A DNA stretch of 64,000 bases from Sphingomonas sp. BGYR3 (GTDB taxonomy: Bacteria; Pseudomonadota; Alphaproteobacteria; Sphingomonadales; Sphingomonadaceae). The stretch's first letter is position 1. Every line of letters starts with the position of its first letter. Under the pieces are notes generated by a model, which worked only from the letters and a program-made list of their open reading frames with translations, was not told where the DNA came from and did no database searches. The DNA lies in NCBI RefSeq assembly GCF_025153455.1, contig NZ_JANZNT010000001.1, positions 62,001 through 126,000 on the forward strand, written 5' to 3'. The translations under genes and the position numbers were made by a program. This document shows positions 41,308 to 51,360 of the stretch, piece after piece.

Positions 41308-42369
41308 TCAAGCCTTTGCGGGCACGACGCCGCGTCGGATCTGGTCCAGTTCGATGCTTTCGAACAGCGCCTTGAAATTCCCCTCGCCAAAGCCGTCATT
41401 GCCCTTGCGCTGGATGATCTCGAAAAAGATCGGGCCGACCATGTTTTCGGTAAAGATCTGCAGCAGCAGGCCCCCGCCGGTTTCCGGCGCCCCGTCGATC
41501 AGGATCTTGCGCTTGCGCATCTCCTCGACGTCATGGGCATGGCCGGGCAGGCGCTTGTCGATGAGGTCGAAATAGGTGTCGGGCGTGTCCTGAAACCGGA
41601 TGCCGCGGGCGCGCAGGGCATCGACCGTGGCAAAGATATCGTCGGTTGCCAGCGCGATGTGCTGAATGCCCTCGCCCTTATAGTCCTTGATGAACTCCTC
41701 GATCTGGCTGTGTTCATCCTGGCTTTCGTTCAGGGGAATACGGATCTTGTTGTCCGGCGCGGTCATCGCCTTGGAAAACAGGCCCGTCGCCTGACCTTCG
41801 ATGTCGAAATAGCGGATCTGGCGAAAGTTGAAGATGCGCTCGTAATAATCCGCCCAGTAATCCATCCGCCCGCGCTTCAGATTGTGGGTCAGGTGGTCGA
41901 GCGTGTGCAGACCGACCGAATGATCGTCCGCGCTGGCGCCGGTCGGCTCGAAATCAATGTCATAAATGGTGGCCGCGCCGCGTCGGTCGACCAGATACAG
42001 GTTCGCCCCGCCAATCCCCTCGATCGCCGGGATGTTCAGCTCGGCCGGGCCGACCTTGCCCTCCACAGGCACGGCGCCCTGTTCGACCGCCAGCTTGAGC
42101 GCGGCGGCCGCATCCTTGACGCGAAAGGCCATGGCATTGGCGCTTGGCCCATGCTGCTCCCGGAAATCGGCGACCTGGCCGGTCGGCTCCATATTCAGGA
42201 TGAAATTGATGTCACCCTGCGCATAATGACGCACATTCTTGGACCGGTGCGTGCCGACATGGGTAAAGCCCATTGCGGTGAACAATCCGGCCAGCGCCTG
42301 CGGATCGGGGCCGGTGAACTCGACGAATTCAAAGCCATCGAGACCCATCGGGTTGGGCATATCAGACAT
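41308..42369 (-). CDS. hppD: 4-hydroxyphenylpyruvate dioxygenase
   Basis: A 353-residue non-heme iron oxygenase that makes homogentisate from 4-hydroxyphenylpyruvate. It has the two glyoxalase-like halves; [12 protein letters not shown] and [12 protein letters not shown] hold iron-binding histidines and [23 protein letters not shown] contains the final glutamate ligand (E in FFEII). ATG 42369 has GGAGAG seven bases upstream. It heads the hppD-hmgA-GntA-DUF1989 run and is divergent from a MarR gene across a GTAAC/GTTAC site, which suggests repression by that MarR protein. Confidence 0.95.
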   Translation of the reverse strand: MSDMPNPMGLDGFEFVEFTGPDPQALAGLFTAMGFTHVGTHRSKNVRHYAQGDINFILNMEPTGQVADFREQHGPSANAMAFRVKDAAAALKLAVEQGAVPVEGKVGPAELNIPAIEGIGGANLYLVDRRGAATIYDIDFEPTGASADDHSVGLHTLDHLTHNLKRGRMDYWADYYERIFNFRQIRYFDIEGQATGLFSKAMTAPDNKIRIPLNESQDEHSQIEEFIKDYKGEGIQHIALATDDIFATVDALRARGIRFQDTPDTYFDLIDKRLPGHAHDVEEMRKRKILIDGAPETGGGLLLQIFTENMVGPIFFEIIQRKGNDGFGEGNFKALFESIELDQIRRGVVPAKA

Positions 42370-42382
42370 TGCGCTCTCCGGT

Positions 42383-42403
42383 GTAACTGGTAACATCGGT
42401 TAC
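42383..42403. promoter_or_regulatory. GTAAC/GTTAC palindromic operator between hppD and marR
   Basis: GTAAC (42390-42394) and GTTAC (42399-42403) are inverted around ATCG, and a further direct GTAAC lies at 42383. The site is 20 bases from both start codons, so a bound MarR dimer would cover both promoters. Confidence 0.55.
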
Positions 42404-42425
42404 TAAATAGCGGAACCAAGCGCGG

Positions 42426-42878
42426 ATGCCAAGGCTCAGTCTCGATCAGTTCCTGCCCTATCGCCTGTCCATCGCGTCGAACCGCGTATCGGGGGCGATT
42501 GCGACGGCGTATCAGGCGCTGTTCGGCCTTAAAATCCCAGAATGGCGGCTGGTCGCCGTGCTGGCGGAGGAGGGGGCGGCCAGCCAGCAGGCGCTGGGCG
42601 TGCGCACGCGGATGGACAAGATGACGGTCAGCCGCGCCGCGCTGACGCTGGTCGAACGCGGGCTGGTGACGCGAACCGCCAATCCCGCGGACCAGCGGTC
42701 GCAGCTTTTGTCGCTCAGTGCGTCCGGCCGGCAGCTTTACGACGAGATCGCACCAAAGGCGCTGGCGATGGAGGCGGAATTGATGGCCGGTTTCTCTGAT
42801 GCCGAACGCGAGCGATTGACCGGTTATCTGGTGCGGTTAGAGCAGGCGGCAGAGCGGATCGGCACGGGCCACAGCTGA
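42426..42878 (+). CDS. MarR family transcriptional regulator (probable HpdR-type)
   Basis: A 150-residue winged-helix regulator of the MarR family. The DNA-binding part is [43 protein letters not shown] and the wing [17 protein letters not shown]. The N- and C-terminal helices form the dimer. Divergence from hppD and the palindrome in between make it the likely repressor of tyrosine or homogentisate breakdown, responding to an aromatic ligand. Its signal cannot be told from sequence. Confidence 0.88.
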   Translation: MPRLSLDQFLPYRLSIASNRVSGAIATAYQALFGLKIPEWRLVAVLAEEGAASQQALGVRTRMDKMTVSRAALTLVERGLVTRTANPADQRSQLLSLSASGRQLYDEIAPKALAMEAELMAGFSDAERERLTGYLVRLEQAAERIGTGHS

Positions 42879-42921
42879 ATCCCGCCAGAACCGATCACGG
42901 CCCGATAATGGGGGAATGCGA

Positions 42922-45018
42922 ATGACCGATGCCGTCGTGCGCGCGGGCTTGTCGATCGATGCCGCGCTGGCCGGGTTTCTGGAGGACGAGGTGCTGGCCC
43001 CCTTGGGACTGGACGCCGATGGCTGGTGGTCGGGCGTTGCGGCGATCCTTGCCCGGTTCGTTCCCGAAAACCGGGCGCTGCTGGCGGAGCGGGACCGGAT
43101 TCAGGCCGCTCTGGACGAATGGCACCGCAACCATCCCGGACCGATTGCCGACATGGCCGCCTATCAGGCGTTCTTGCGTCAGATCGGCTATCTGGTGGAT
43201 GAACCCGTCCCCTTTGCCATCGGCACCACTAATGTGGACGCAGAAATCGCGACGATGGCCGGGCCGCAGCTTGTCGTCCCCGCGCTCAATGCCCGGTTCG
43301 TGCTGAATGCCGCCAACGCACGCTGGGGCAGCCTGTACGATGCGCTTTACGGAACGGACGCGGTTCCGGGCGGCGCAAGGCCGGGCGGATATGATGTGGA
43401 CCGCGGCGCGCAAGTGATTGCGCGGGCAAAGGCGTTGCTGGATCAGGCGGTGCCGCTGACCGGGCTGAGCTGGGCAGACTGGTCGGGCGGCACGCTGCCG
43501 CTGGCCGATCCGGGCCAGTTTGTCGGGTCGGCGGGCGACAATCTGCTGTTCAGTCACCATGGCCTGCATATCGAGGTGGTGATCGACCGCGGCCATCCCA
43601 TCGGCGCGACCGATCCGGCCCGCATCGCCGATGTGGTCCTGGAATCGGCGCTGACTGCGATCATCGACCTGGAGGATTCGGTTGCCGCCGTGGACGCGGC
43701 CGACAAGCGGCTGGGCTATGCCAACTGGCTGGGCCTGATGCGCGGCGATCTGTCGGAAACGTTCGACAAGGGCGGGCGCAGCCTGACCCGGCGGCTCCAT
43801 CCCGACCGCGATTATGCCGCGCCGGATGGTGCGCCCTATCGGCTGCCGGGCCGCGCCCTTCTGTTCGTGCGCAATGTCGGCCACCTGATGACGACGCCCG
43901 CCGTGCATCTGCCCGATGGCAGCGAGGCGCCGGAGGGGATGCTGGACGCGATCATCACCAGCACCATCGCGCTGTTCGACCTGCGCGGGCTGGGCCAGCA
44001 TCGCAACAGCCGCACGGGCAGTGTCTATATCGTCAAGCCGAAGATGCACGGTCCCGCCGAATGTGCGTTCACCAACGCCCTGTTCGACGCGGTCGAGGAT
44101 CTGCTCGCCCTGCCGCGCCATACGATCAAGGTGGGGGTGATGGATGAAGAGCGGCGGACCAGCGCCAACCTGGCCGCGTGCATCCATGCCGTCCGCGACC
44201 GGATCGTGTTCATCAACACCGGGTTCCTCGATCGCACGGGGGACGAAATGCACACCGCGATGCACGCCAGCGCGATGATCCCCAAGGCGGAGATGAAGGC
44301 AAGCGCATGGATCAAGGCGTATGAGGACCGCAATGTCCGCATCGGCCTTGCCTGCGGCCTGTCGGGCCGGGCGCAGATCGGCAAGGGGATGTGGGCCGCG
44401 CCCGATCGTATGGCGGACATGATCGAACAGAAGATCGGCCATCCGATGAGCGGCGCCAACACCGCCTGGGTCCCTTCGCCCACCGCCGCCACGCTGCACG
44501 CCATGCACTATCATGCGGTCGACGTGTTTGCGCGGCATCGGGACATCGCGGGCGAGGCCATCCCCGGCCTGGACGGGCTGTTGACCATCCCGGTCGCTGC
44601 GGGGCGCAACTGGACGGCCGAGGAAGTGGGGCGGGAACTCGACAACAATGCTCAGGGGATCCTTGGCTATGTCGTTCGCTGGATCGATCAGGGGGTTGGC
44701 TGTTCAAAGGTGCCGGACATCAACGATATTGGCCTGATGGAGGACCGGGCGACCCTGCGCATCAGTGCCCAGCACATGGCGAACTGGCTGCACCACGGTG
44801 TCGCCACGCCGGATCAGGTCGATTCCGCGCTGATCCGCATGGCGGCCAAGGTGGATGCCCAGAATGGGGCCGATCCGTTGTACCGGCCGCTGACGCCGGA
44901 CAGCGCCGCCTTTCGCGCCGCACGCGCGCTGGTGTTTGATGGCATGGCGCAGCCCAATGGCTATACCGAGCCGCTGCTTCATGCCTGGCGCCTGCGGGTC
45001 AAGGCAGGTGCTTACTGA
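42922..45018 (+). CDS. glcB: Malate synthase G
   Basis: A 698-residue (from ATG 42922) malate synthase G, which condenses glyoxylate with acetyl-CoA to malate. Visible: the start [54 protein letters not shown] (metal-site Glu and Asp, in two blocks), the glyoxylate pocket [21 protein letters not shown], and [18 protein letters not shown] 42916 is two codons upstream but too close to GGGGGA for translation. The single long form is normal (E. coli GlcB is 723). No isocitrate lyase is beside it. Its stop lies inside a palindrome. Confidence 0.95.
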   Translation: MTDAVVRAGLSIDAALAGFLEDEVLAPLGLDADGWWSGVAAILARFVPENRALLAERDRIQAALDEWHRNHPGPIADMAAYQAFLRQIGYLVDEPVPFAIGTTNVDAEIATMAGPQLVVPALNARFVLNAANARWGSLYDALYGTDAVPGGARPGGYDVDRGAQVIARAKALLDQAVPLTGLSWADWSGGTLPLADPGQFVGSAGDNLLFSHHGLHIEVVIDRGHPIGATDPARIADVVLESALTAIIDLEDSVAAVDAADKRLGYANWLGLMRGDLSETFDKGGRSLTRRLHPDRDYAAPDGAPYRLPGRALLFVRNVGHLMTTPAVHLPDGSEAPEGMLDAIITSTIALFDLRGLGQHRNSRTGSVYIVKPKMHGPAECAFTNALFDAVEDLLALPRHTIKVGVMDEERRTSANLAACIHAVRDRIVFINTGFLDRTGDEMHTAMHASAMIPKAEMKASAWIKAYEDRNVRIGLACGLSGRAQIGKGMWAAPDRMADMIEQKIGHPMSGANTAWVPSPTAATLHAMHYHAVDVFARHRDIAGEAIPGLDGLLTIPVAAGRNWTAEEVGRELDNNAQGILGYVVRWIDQGVGCSKVPDINDIGLMEDRATLRISAQHMANWLHHGVATPDQVDSALIRMAAKVDAQNGADPLYRPLTPDSAAFRAARALVFDGMAQPNGYTEPLLHAWRLRVKAGAY

Positions 45019-45035
45019 CTGGATTGTCAGTAAGC
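45010..45035. promoter_or_regulatory. Perfect 10-bp palindrome at glcB stop codon, candidate operator
   Basis: GCTTACTGAC (45010-45019) and GTCAGTAAGC (45026-45035) pair exactly around TGGATT. The TGA stop of glcB is within the left arm. No T-tract follows, so a terminator is less likely; the TTACTGAC...GTCAGTAA symmetry is typical of TetR-family operators, here 38 bases before the monooxygenase start. Confidence 0.55.
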
Positions 45036-45072
45036 CATGGTCTAGCCTCCATGCCGGGAAAGAGGAGTGCCG

Positions 45073-46539
45073 ATGGCCGAGCGGTTCGACGTGGTCGTGG
45101 TGGGTGCCGGTATTTCCGGCATCGGCGCTGGCGTTCACCTGAAACATCGCTGCCCGGATCGCAGCTTCGTGATCCTGGAGGGACGGGATCGGATTGGCGG
45201 CACGTGGGACCTGTTCCGCTATCCCGGCATCCGGTCGGACAGCGACATGTTCACGCTCGGCTATTCCTTTCGCCCATGGACGGACAGCAAGGCGATTGCC
45301 GATGGTCCGTCCATTCTGCGCTATCTGCACGACACGGTGCGGGACGAGGGGCTGGACGGACATATCCGCACGGGCACGCGGGTCATGGCCGCCGACTGGT
45401 CGACGCCTGATGCGCTTTGGCGGGTGACCGTCGAACAGGACGGGGCGCAATCTTTGATCGAATGCAGCTTCCTGTTCCTTGGGTCGGGCTATTACGACTA
45501 TGCGCGCGGCCACACCCCCGATTTTCCGGGACAGGCGGACTTTGCTGGACAGGTGATCCACCCGCAATTCTGGCCGGAGGCACTGGATTATGCGGGCAAG
45601 CGGATCGTGGTGATCGGCAGCGGGGCAACCGCAGTGACCCTGGTGCCGGAACTCGCCAAACAGGCGGGCCATGTCACGATGTTGCAGCGATCGCCCACCT
45701 ATATGGCGTCGCGCCCGTCTGAGGATGTGCTTGCCAACTGGATGCGCGATCATCTGCCGCTAAAGCTCGCCTATGGCATCACCCGCTGGCGCAACGTCCT
45801 GTTGCAACAGGTTTTCTACAAGCTGGCCCGTGCCCGGCCGCGTCAGTTTGCCGACCGGCTGATCGGCATGGTCCGCGATGCGCTGCCCGCGGGCTATGAT
45901 GTCGAGACGCATTTCACCCCCAGCTACAAACCGTGGGATCAGCGGGTCTGTCTGGTCCCGGATGCCGACCTGTTCACGGCGCTGGGCGAGGGGCTGGCAG
46001 AGGTGGTGACCGGCCGGATCGATCGGTTCGCGGCGGATGGCATCCGCCTGACCGACGGGCGGATGCTGCCCGCCGATATCGTGGTGACGGCAACGGGGCT
46101 GGAACTGAAGCTGATGGGCGGCATTGCGGTCAGCGTGGACGGTGTGCCGCTGAACCTGCCCGATACGCTGAATTACAAGGGCATGATGCTGTCGGACGTG
46201 CCCAATCTGGCGATCTGTTTCGGCTATACCAATGCGAGCTGGACGCTGAAGGCCGACCTTACAGCGGCCTATGTCTGCCGCCTGTTGAATGCCATGCGCG
46301 CGCGCGGAATGCGGCAGGCAACGCCGCGCGTCTCGGCAGAGGCGACGGGCGAGGCGCCATTTCTGGATTTCACATCCGGTTACGTTCAGCGCGCCATGGC
46401 GCAGTTTCCTAAACAGGGGACGCGCAAGCCGTGGCGGCTGCACCAGAATTATCTGCTCGACCTGCTCGCGCTGAAATACGGGTCGGTGGACCGCGAGATG
46501 GAATTTTCCAATCCGGTCCCGGCACCCGCCGCCACCTGA
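45073..46539 (+). CDS. Flavin-containing (Baeyer-Villiger-type) monooxygenase
   Basis: A 488-residue NAD(P)H/FAD monooxygenase. FAD-binding GAGISGIGAG is near residue 12, the Baeyer-Villiger-type GGTWDLFRYPGIRSDSDM follows, and the NADPH fold GSGATAVTLVPELA lies near 190; QRSPTY and the FxGYTNASWTLKADL section are as in the Rv3083/EthA-like group. It adds one oxygen atom to ketones or sulfides. GAGGAG five bases before ATG 45073 decides the start over GTG 45067. Its promoter region holds a palindrome, so it may be ligand-controlled. Confidence 0.9.
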   Translation: MAERFDVVVVGAGISGIGAGVHLKHRCPDRSFVILEGRDRIGGTWDLFRYPGIRSDSDMFTLGYSFRPWTDSKAIADGPSILRYLHDTVRDEGLDGHIRTGTRVMAADWSTPDALWRVTVEQDGAQSLIECSFLFLGSGYYDYARGHTPDFPGQADFAGQVIHPQFWPEALDYAGKRIVVIGSGATAVTLVPELAKQAGHVTMLQRSPTYMASRPSEDVLANWMRDHLPLKLAYGITRWRNVLLQQVFYKLARARPRQFADRLIGMVRDALPAGYDVETHFTPSYKPWDQRVCLVPDADLFTALGEGLAEVVTGRIDRFAADGIRLTDGRMLPADIVVTATGLELKLMGGIAVSVDGVPLNLPDTLNYKGMMLSDVPNLAICFGYTNASWTLKADLTAAYVCRLLNAMRARGMRQATPRVSAEATGEAPFLDFTSGYVQRAMAQFPKQGTRKPWRLHQNYLLDLLALKYGSVDREMEFSNPVPAPAAT

Positions 46540-46596
46540 ACTTTTGGTGCAACGCAACCAGCCCCTGTTCGTTGGGGGGTGGGAGGCAATCGTTGC

Positions 46597-47367
46597 ATGC
46601 ATGAACCTTTGGCGGAAAACGCGCATAATCTTACCAACCTCGTGCCGCCCCCGTCGCCCGACGGGCCGTTTGCGCTGTTCCTGGACCTGGATGGTACGCT
46701 GATCCCCATTGCGGATCGGCCGGATGCGGTGGTTGTGCCTGACGCGTTACCGTTGCTGCTGGCCCGTCTCGCCGAACGGCTGGACGGACGGCTTGCCATC
46801 ATCAGCGGGCGTTCGCTCGCCACGATCGATTCGCTGTTGGGGTTGGGCATGATCGCCGCCAGCGGCAGCCACGGGCTGGAGCTTCGCAACAGTGACGGCA
46901 CGATCACGGCGGTGACGCGCCCTGATACGCTGGACGAGGCGCTGTGCGAGCTTGAGGTCTTTGCCGGACAGCGGCCGGGCATGCTGGTCGAGCGCAAGCC
47001 GCTCGGCGTCGGCATCCATTATCGCGGCGCACCCGAACAGGCGGACGAGGCCGAGCAACTGGTCGAATGCCTTGCCTCTGTCCACCGGCTGAAGGTGCAG
47101 CGGGGCAAGATGGTGTTCGAACTTCGCCCGCGCGGGGCGGACAAGGGGACGGCGCTGCGCCGGTTCATGGACGATCCGGTCTTTGCCGGCGCGCTTCCCT
47201 GGTTCGTCGGCGATGACGTGACTGACGAGCCGGCGTTTATCGCCGCCCGTGACCTTGGCGGCGGCGCTGTGCTGGTCGGAGAGGCGCGTCCAACCTCGGC
47301 CAGCTATCGCCTGCCCGATGTTGATGCGGTCCATGCCTGGCTGGACGCACTGGATCAGGCGAAATGA
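46597..47367 (+). CDS. otsB: Trehalose-6-phosphate phosphatase
   Basis: A 256-residue HAD phosphatase that dephosphorylates trehalose 6-phosphate. HAD motif I is FLDLDGTLIPI with the nucleophile Asp; SGRSLATIDSLL and SHGLELR are family marks, and motif IV is GDDVTDEPAF. It overlaps the GH15 gene by four bases (ATGA) and with otsA forms an otsB-GH15-otsA operon. ATG 46597 is placed ten bases after GGGAGG; an in-frame GTG at 46579 is less likely. Trehalose protects against desiccation and osmotic stress. Confidence 0.94.
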   Translation: MHEPLAENAHNLTNLVPPPSPDGPFALFLDLDGTLIPIADRPDAVVVPDALPLLLARLAERLDGRLAIISGRSLATIDSLLGLGMIAASGSHGLELRNSDGTITAVTRPDTLDEALCELEVFAGQRPGMLVERKPLGVGIHYRGAPEQADEAEQLVECLASVHRLKVQRGKMVFELRPRGADKGTALRRFMDDPVFAGALPWFVGDDVTDEPAFIAARDLGGGAVLVGEARPTSASYRLPDVDAVHAWLDALDQAK

Positions 47368-49166
47368 TGGATCGGACAACGCTGGACCTGTGGCCCATTG
47401 GTAATTGTCAGGTCGCCGCGCTGATCGACCGGCAGGCTCGGCTCGTCTGGGGCTGTGCGCCGCGCTTTGACGGTGACCCGCTGTTCAGTTCCCTGATCGA
47501 CGGGCGGGATCCCGCATCGGACGATGCGATCGGCCTGTGGGCCATCGACTTGGAAGACTGTGCTGAGGTCGAACAGGCTTATGTCCGCAACACCGCCATC
47601 CTGCGCAGCCGGTTACGGGATCAGGCGGGCAACGCCATCGAAATCCTTGATTTCTGCCCCCGGTTCGAACGGCTGGGGCGGACTTATCGCCCCGTATCCT
47701 TTGCCCGCATCGTCCGCCCGCTGACGGGAAGCCCGCGCATCCGCGTCCGGCTGCGCCCGACGCGCGACTGGGGCGACAGCGCGGTGATCACGACCAGCGG
47801 ATCGAACCATATCCGCTACCTGCTGGCCGGACAGACGATGCGCCTGTCCACCAACGCCCCTGTTGGGCTGACGCAGGAGGAACGCTGGTATCGGGTCGAG
47901 CGCCCGTTGCACTTCTTCCTCGGTCCGGATGAGAGTTTTTCGGGCGACATTGCGACCACGATGGACGAAATGCTCGCCTATACGACCCATCATTGGCAGC
48001 ATTGGGCACGCGGCCTTGCCACCCCGCTGGAATGGCAGGATGTCGTCATCCGGTCCGCGATCACGCTGAAGCTCTGCCAATATGAGGAAACCGGGGCGAT
48101 CGTCGCCGCGCTGACCACGTCGATCCCGGAACATGCCGGATCGCAGCGCAACTGGGACTATCGCTATTGCTGGATCCGCGACGCCTATTACACGGTACAG
48201 GCGCTGAACCGCGTCGGCGCGCTGGACGTGCTGGAGGGGTATCTCGGCTATCTGCGCAACATCGTCGATGATGCCAAGGGCGGTGCGATCCAGCCGCTCT
48301 ATGGCCTGCTCGGCGAAAAGACGCTGATCGAGGCAGAGGCACCCCGCCTGTCCGGCTATCGCGGCATGGGGCCGGTGCGCGTCGGCAATCAGGCCTATGA
48401 ACAGGTTCAGCACGACGCCTATGGCCAGATCGTCCTGTCCAACGTGCAGGCATTTTTCGACCAGCGCCTGTTCCGGATGGCGGGCGAGGAAGATTTCGCC
48501 GCGCTGGAACGGGTCGGCGAACGCGCCTTTGCCGTCTATGATCAACCGGATGCGGGCCTGTGGGAACTGCGCACCCGCCAGTCGGTCCACACCTATTCCG
48601 CCGCCATGTGCTGGGCGGCGTGCGACCGGCTGGCCAAGGCGGCGGAGCGGCTGGGCCTTGATGATCGTGCGGCCTTCTGGGCCGGGCGGGCCGATACGAT
48701 GCGCGCAACGATCGAGGGCGCGGCGTGGCGTCCGGACACGCGGCGCATGTCGGCGACGTTCAGCGGCGATGACCTCGACGCCAGCCTGATCCAGCTTCTG
48801 GACCTGCGCTTCCTGACGCCGGACGATACCCGCTTTCAGGACACGCTGACCGCCGTGGAGCAGGGCCTGCGCCGGGGCAGCCATATGCTGCGCTATGACA
48901 CGGAGGATGATTTCGGCCTGCCCGAAACGGCGTTCAACGTCTGCACCTTCTGGCTGATCGAGGCGCTGCACTTCACCGGCCGCGATGCCGATGCACGGGC
49001 ATTGTTCGACGAAATGCTCAGCCGCCGCACCGCCGCCGGCCTGCTGTCCGAGGATATCGATCCGGCAACTGGCGAACTGTGGGGCAATTACCCGCAAACC
49101 TACTCGCTGGTCGGCATGATCAACTGCGCTGTTCTGCTCAGCAAACCATGGAGTGCCATAAGATGA
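47364..49166 (+). CDS. Glycoside hydrolase family 15 protein (probable trehalase/glucoamylase)
   Basis: A 600-residue GH15 enzyme. The N-terminal beta domain starts LWPIGNCQVAALID and the (alpha/alpha)6 catalytic domain shows QRNWDYRYCWIRDAYYTVQAL, GYRGMGPVRVGNQAYEQVQHDAYG (in two parts) and LPETAFNVCTFWLIEALH, the last containing the catalytic glutamate region. Such bacterial GH15 proteins include trehalases, so the enzyme could recycle trehalose made by its operon partners. It has no signal peptide and so is cytoplasmic. It is coupled to otsB and otsA by four-base overlaps. Confidence 0.9.
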   Translation: MMDRTTLDLWPIGNCQVAALIDRQARLVWGCAPRFDGDPLFSSLIDGRDPASDDAIGLWAIDLEDCAEVEQAYVRNTAILRSRLRDQAGNAIEILDFCPRFERLGRTYRPVSFARIVRPLTGSPRIRVRLRPTRDWGDSAVITTSGSNHIRYLLAGQTMRLSTNAPVGLTQEERWYRVERPLHFFLGPDESFSGDIATTMDEMLAYTTHHWQHWARGLATPLEWQDVVIRSAITLKLCQYEETGAIVAALTTSIPEHAGSQRNWDYRYCWIRDAYYTVQALNRVGALDVLEGYLGYLRNIVDDAKGGAIQPLYGLLGEKTLIEAEAPRLSGYRGMGPVRVGNQAYEQVQHDAYGQIVLSNVQAFFDQRLFRMAGEEDFAALERVGERAFAVYDQPDAGLWELRTRQSVHTYSAAMCWAACDRLAKAAERLGLDDRAAFWAGRADTMRATIEGAAWRPDTRRMSATFSGDDLDASLIQLLDLRFLTPDDTRFQDTLTAVEQGLRRGSHMLRYDTEDDFGLPETAFNVCTFWLIEALHFTGRDADARALFDEMLSRRTAAGLLSEDIDPATGELWGNYPQTYSLVGMINCAVLLSKPWSAIR

Positions 49167-50548
49167 GCCGCCTGATCGTCATTTCGAACCGCGTTTCGGC
49201 GCCGCGTGACGGTCAGAACGGGGCTCAGGGCGGTCTGGCGGTGGCGTTGTCGGCGGCGCTGCGCGAAATGGGCGGCATCTGGTTCGGCTGGTCCGGGGAG
49301 ACGACGGACAGCTTCAACGGGCATATCCATTTTCAGCGGGCACAAGGCGTCACCAGCGCGACGGTGGACCTGGAGCCGCAGGATATCGAGGAATATTACA
49401 ACGGCTATGCCAACCGAACGCTATGGCCGCTGTTCCACTACCGCATCGACCTTGCCGAATATGAGCGGGGCTTTGCCGGCGGGTATCAGCGGGTCAATGA
49501 TCGATTTGCCGAAACCGTCCGGCCGCTGATCGACAAATCGGACTTGGTCTGGGTTCAGGATTACCATCTGTTCCCGCTGGGCCAGATGCTGCGCGATCGC
49601 GGCTGTACCAACCGGATCGGCTTTTTCCTGCACATCCCATGGCCGCCCCGCCGCCTGTTGAACACCATGCCGGAGGCGGCGGATCTGGGCCGGACGATGT
49701 TCGCCTATGACCTGATCGGCTTTCACACCGAGGAATGGCTGGACAGCTTTGTCGATTTTGCCGTCCGCGATCTTGGCGCGAAACTGGACGGGGACCTGCT
49801 GACCCTTGGCGACCGGCACGTCCGGGTGATGACCTGTCCCATCGGCATCGACACGCGTGAGTTTGTTGCGGCCGCGCAGACGACCAATGCCCGCCTGACC
49901 TATCGCCGGATGAAGGACAGCGCCGTTGGCCGCGACCTGATCGTCGGGGTCGACCGCCTCGATTATTCCAAGGGGCTGGAGGAACGGTTTCTCGGCTATG
50001 AGCGGTTCCTTGCCGACCATCCGGAGGAGCGCAAGGAAGTGTTCCTGCTGCAGATCGCGCCCCCGTCGCGGGGTGCGGTCGAGAGCTATCGGAAAATACG
50101 AGCCTCGCTGGAGGGGCTGGCCGGTCACATCAATGGGGCCTATGCCGATATGGACTGGGTACCGATCCGCTACGTCAATCAGGGGTATCCCCGCGACGTG
50201 CTGGCCGGCATTTACCGCGCGGCGCGGATCGGGCTGGTTACGCCGCTGCGCGACGGCATGAACCTGGTGGCGAAGGAATATGTCGCAGCCCAGAACGCCG
50301 ACGATCCCGGCGTCCTGATCCTGTCGCGCTTTGCGGGTGCCGCCGCGCAGCTTGGCGAGGGGGCGGTGCTGGTCAATCCGTTCAGCGCGGATGAAATGTC
50401 GGACGCGCTGCTGCGTGCGCTGCGGATGCCGCTGGAGGAGCGTCAGGCGCGCTGGCGGTCCATGATGGACAATGTGGAGCGCGAGGATGTGCTGTGGTGG
50501 CGCAAGCGGTTTACCGATGCTCTGGTCCAGGAACCGGTCGTCGCCTGA
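49163..50548 (+). CDS. otsA: Trehalose-6-phosphate synthase
   Basis: A 461-residue GT20 enzyme making trehalose 6-phosphate from UDP-glucose and glucose 6-phosphate. Landmarks: LIVISNRVSAP, the glucose-6-phosphate loop GGLAVAL, WVQDYHLFPLGQMLR, IGFFLHIPWPP, VGVDRLDYSKGLEERF and TPLRDGMNLVAKEYVA. The ATG overlaps the GH15 stop. Family length is normal. It completes the trehalose operon and is followed by about 50 bases without a clear terminator before the convergent oxygenase gene. Confidence 0.96.
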   Translation: MSRLIVISNRVSAPRDGQNGAQGGLAVALSAALREMGGIWFGWSGETTDSFNGHIHFQRAQGVTSATVDLEPQDIEEYYNGYANRTLWPLFHYRIDLAEYERGFAGGYQRVNDRFAETVRPLIDKSDLVWVQDYHLFPLGQMLRDRGCTNRIGFFLHIPWPPRRLLNTMPEAADLGRTMFAYDLIGFHTEEWLDSFVDFAVRDLGAKLDGDLLTLGDRHVRVMTCPIGIDTREFVAAAQTTNARLTYRRMKDSAVGRDLIVGVDRLDYSKGLEERFLGYERFLADHPEERKEVFLLQIAPPSRGAVESYRKIRASLEGLAGHINGAYADMDWVPIRYVNQGYPRDVLAGIYRAARIGLVTPLRDGMNLVAKEYVAAQNADDPGVLILSRFAGAAAQLGEGAVLVNPFSADEMSDALLRALRMPLEERQARWRSMMDNVEREDVLWWRKRFTDALVQEPVVA

Positions 50549-50599
50549 TCCCGGTCCGGTTTTCACCGCAAAGCGATGATGGATGTCGTAATCACGCGG

Positions 50600-51277
50600 T
50601 CAGCGGATCCACGGCCCTTCGCGAAACCATTTCGTGATGATGTATTTGGTGCCCTGTGTCACCGCCATCCCCTCATGCAGGGTGTCGTAGTTGGGACTGC
50701 CATCGGCGAGCATGTTGTTCCATGCGAGCAGGAACCCTCGCTTCGGCCGAAACTTGACCCCGGCCAGCGGAAACCAGGTCGCGCCCCCTTCCTCGACATC
50801 GTTCAGGAAGATCATCGCCGTCCACGTGCGCTGGCCGCCCGATTTCTGCATGTCCGCCCAATAGCTTTCGGTGGAATGAAAGAAATCGTGGTGCGCGCGA
50901 AATTGCTGGCCGGGCGCATAACGCTGGCCCTGAATGGTTTCGCCATAATTGGGATGGATGCCCAACAGGTCGGCAATCGCCTCGTCCACCGGCTGGATAT
51001 CCGGCGCCCAGCGATCGAGGTCACAGCTGTCGCTGGTGCGGAAATAGGGGTCGGCGCTGTCGGACAGCAGCGTCGATTTGCGGCTGCCCGCATCGATCCG
51101 CGCGATCAGCAGGTCGCACGTCGCCTGCGGCATGAAATCCGCACCGAAATAAATGTCGGCATTGGGGATATTGGCGCGTTTCAGGCGGGGATTGGCGTCA
51201 AGCCGCGCCTTGACGTGCGCGCCGATCTCGGCACGGACGGGGCTCGGCTCCGGGGGGCGTCGGGTCGTCGTCTTCAC
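50600..51277 (-). CDS. 2-oxoglutarate/Fe(II) oxygenase, prolyl 4-hydroxylase-like
   Basis: A 225-residue enzyme of the P4H alpha-like family. The iron triad is His129-x-Asp131 in AHHDFF and His201 in LHEGM, with Lys211 in GTKYIITKWFRE to bind 2-oxoglutarate. YAPGQQFRAHHDFF and WTAMIFLNDVEEGGATWFP are conserved segments. Bacterial relatives hydroxylate proline in proteins or peptides, or other targets, and the target here is unknown. GTG 51277 is a weak start with only GGGA nearby, so the true start may be internal. Confidence 0.88.
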   Translation of the reverse strand: MKTTTRRPPEPSPVRAEIGAHVKARLDANPRLKRANIPNADIYFGADFMPQATCDLLIARIDAGSRKSTLLSDSADPYFRTSDSCDLDRWAPDIQPVDEAIADLLGIHPNYGETIQGQRYAPGQQFRAHHDFFHSTESYWADMQKSGGQRTWTAMIFLNDVEEGGATWFPLAGVKFRPKRGFLLAWNNMLADGSPNYDTLHEGMAVTQGTKYIITKWFREGPWIR

Positions 51278-51313
51278 GATCCCGGTCTTGCCCCCGATGG
51301 GTCCCGAAACGCA

Positions 51314-51339
51314 AGAGGCCGGGGTTGCCCCCGGCCTCT
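51314..51339. terminator. Terminator after the RcnB-like gene
   Basis: AGAGGCCGGGG and CCCCGGCCTCT form a perfect 11-bp stem around TTGC. On the minus strand it is 22 bases past the RcnB-like stop and followed by TGCGTTTCG, so it terminates moderately and separates that gene from the oxygenase. Confidence 0.75.
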
Positions 51340-51360
51340 CTGGTTCAATCCGGCGTCTGC

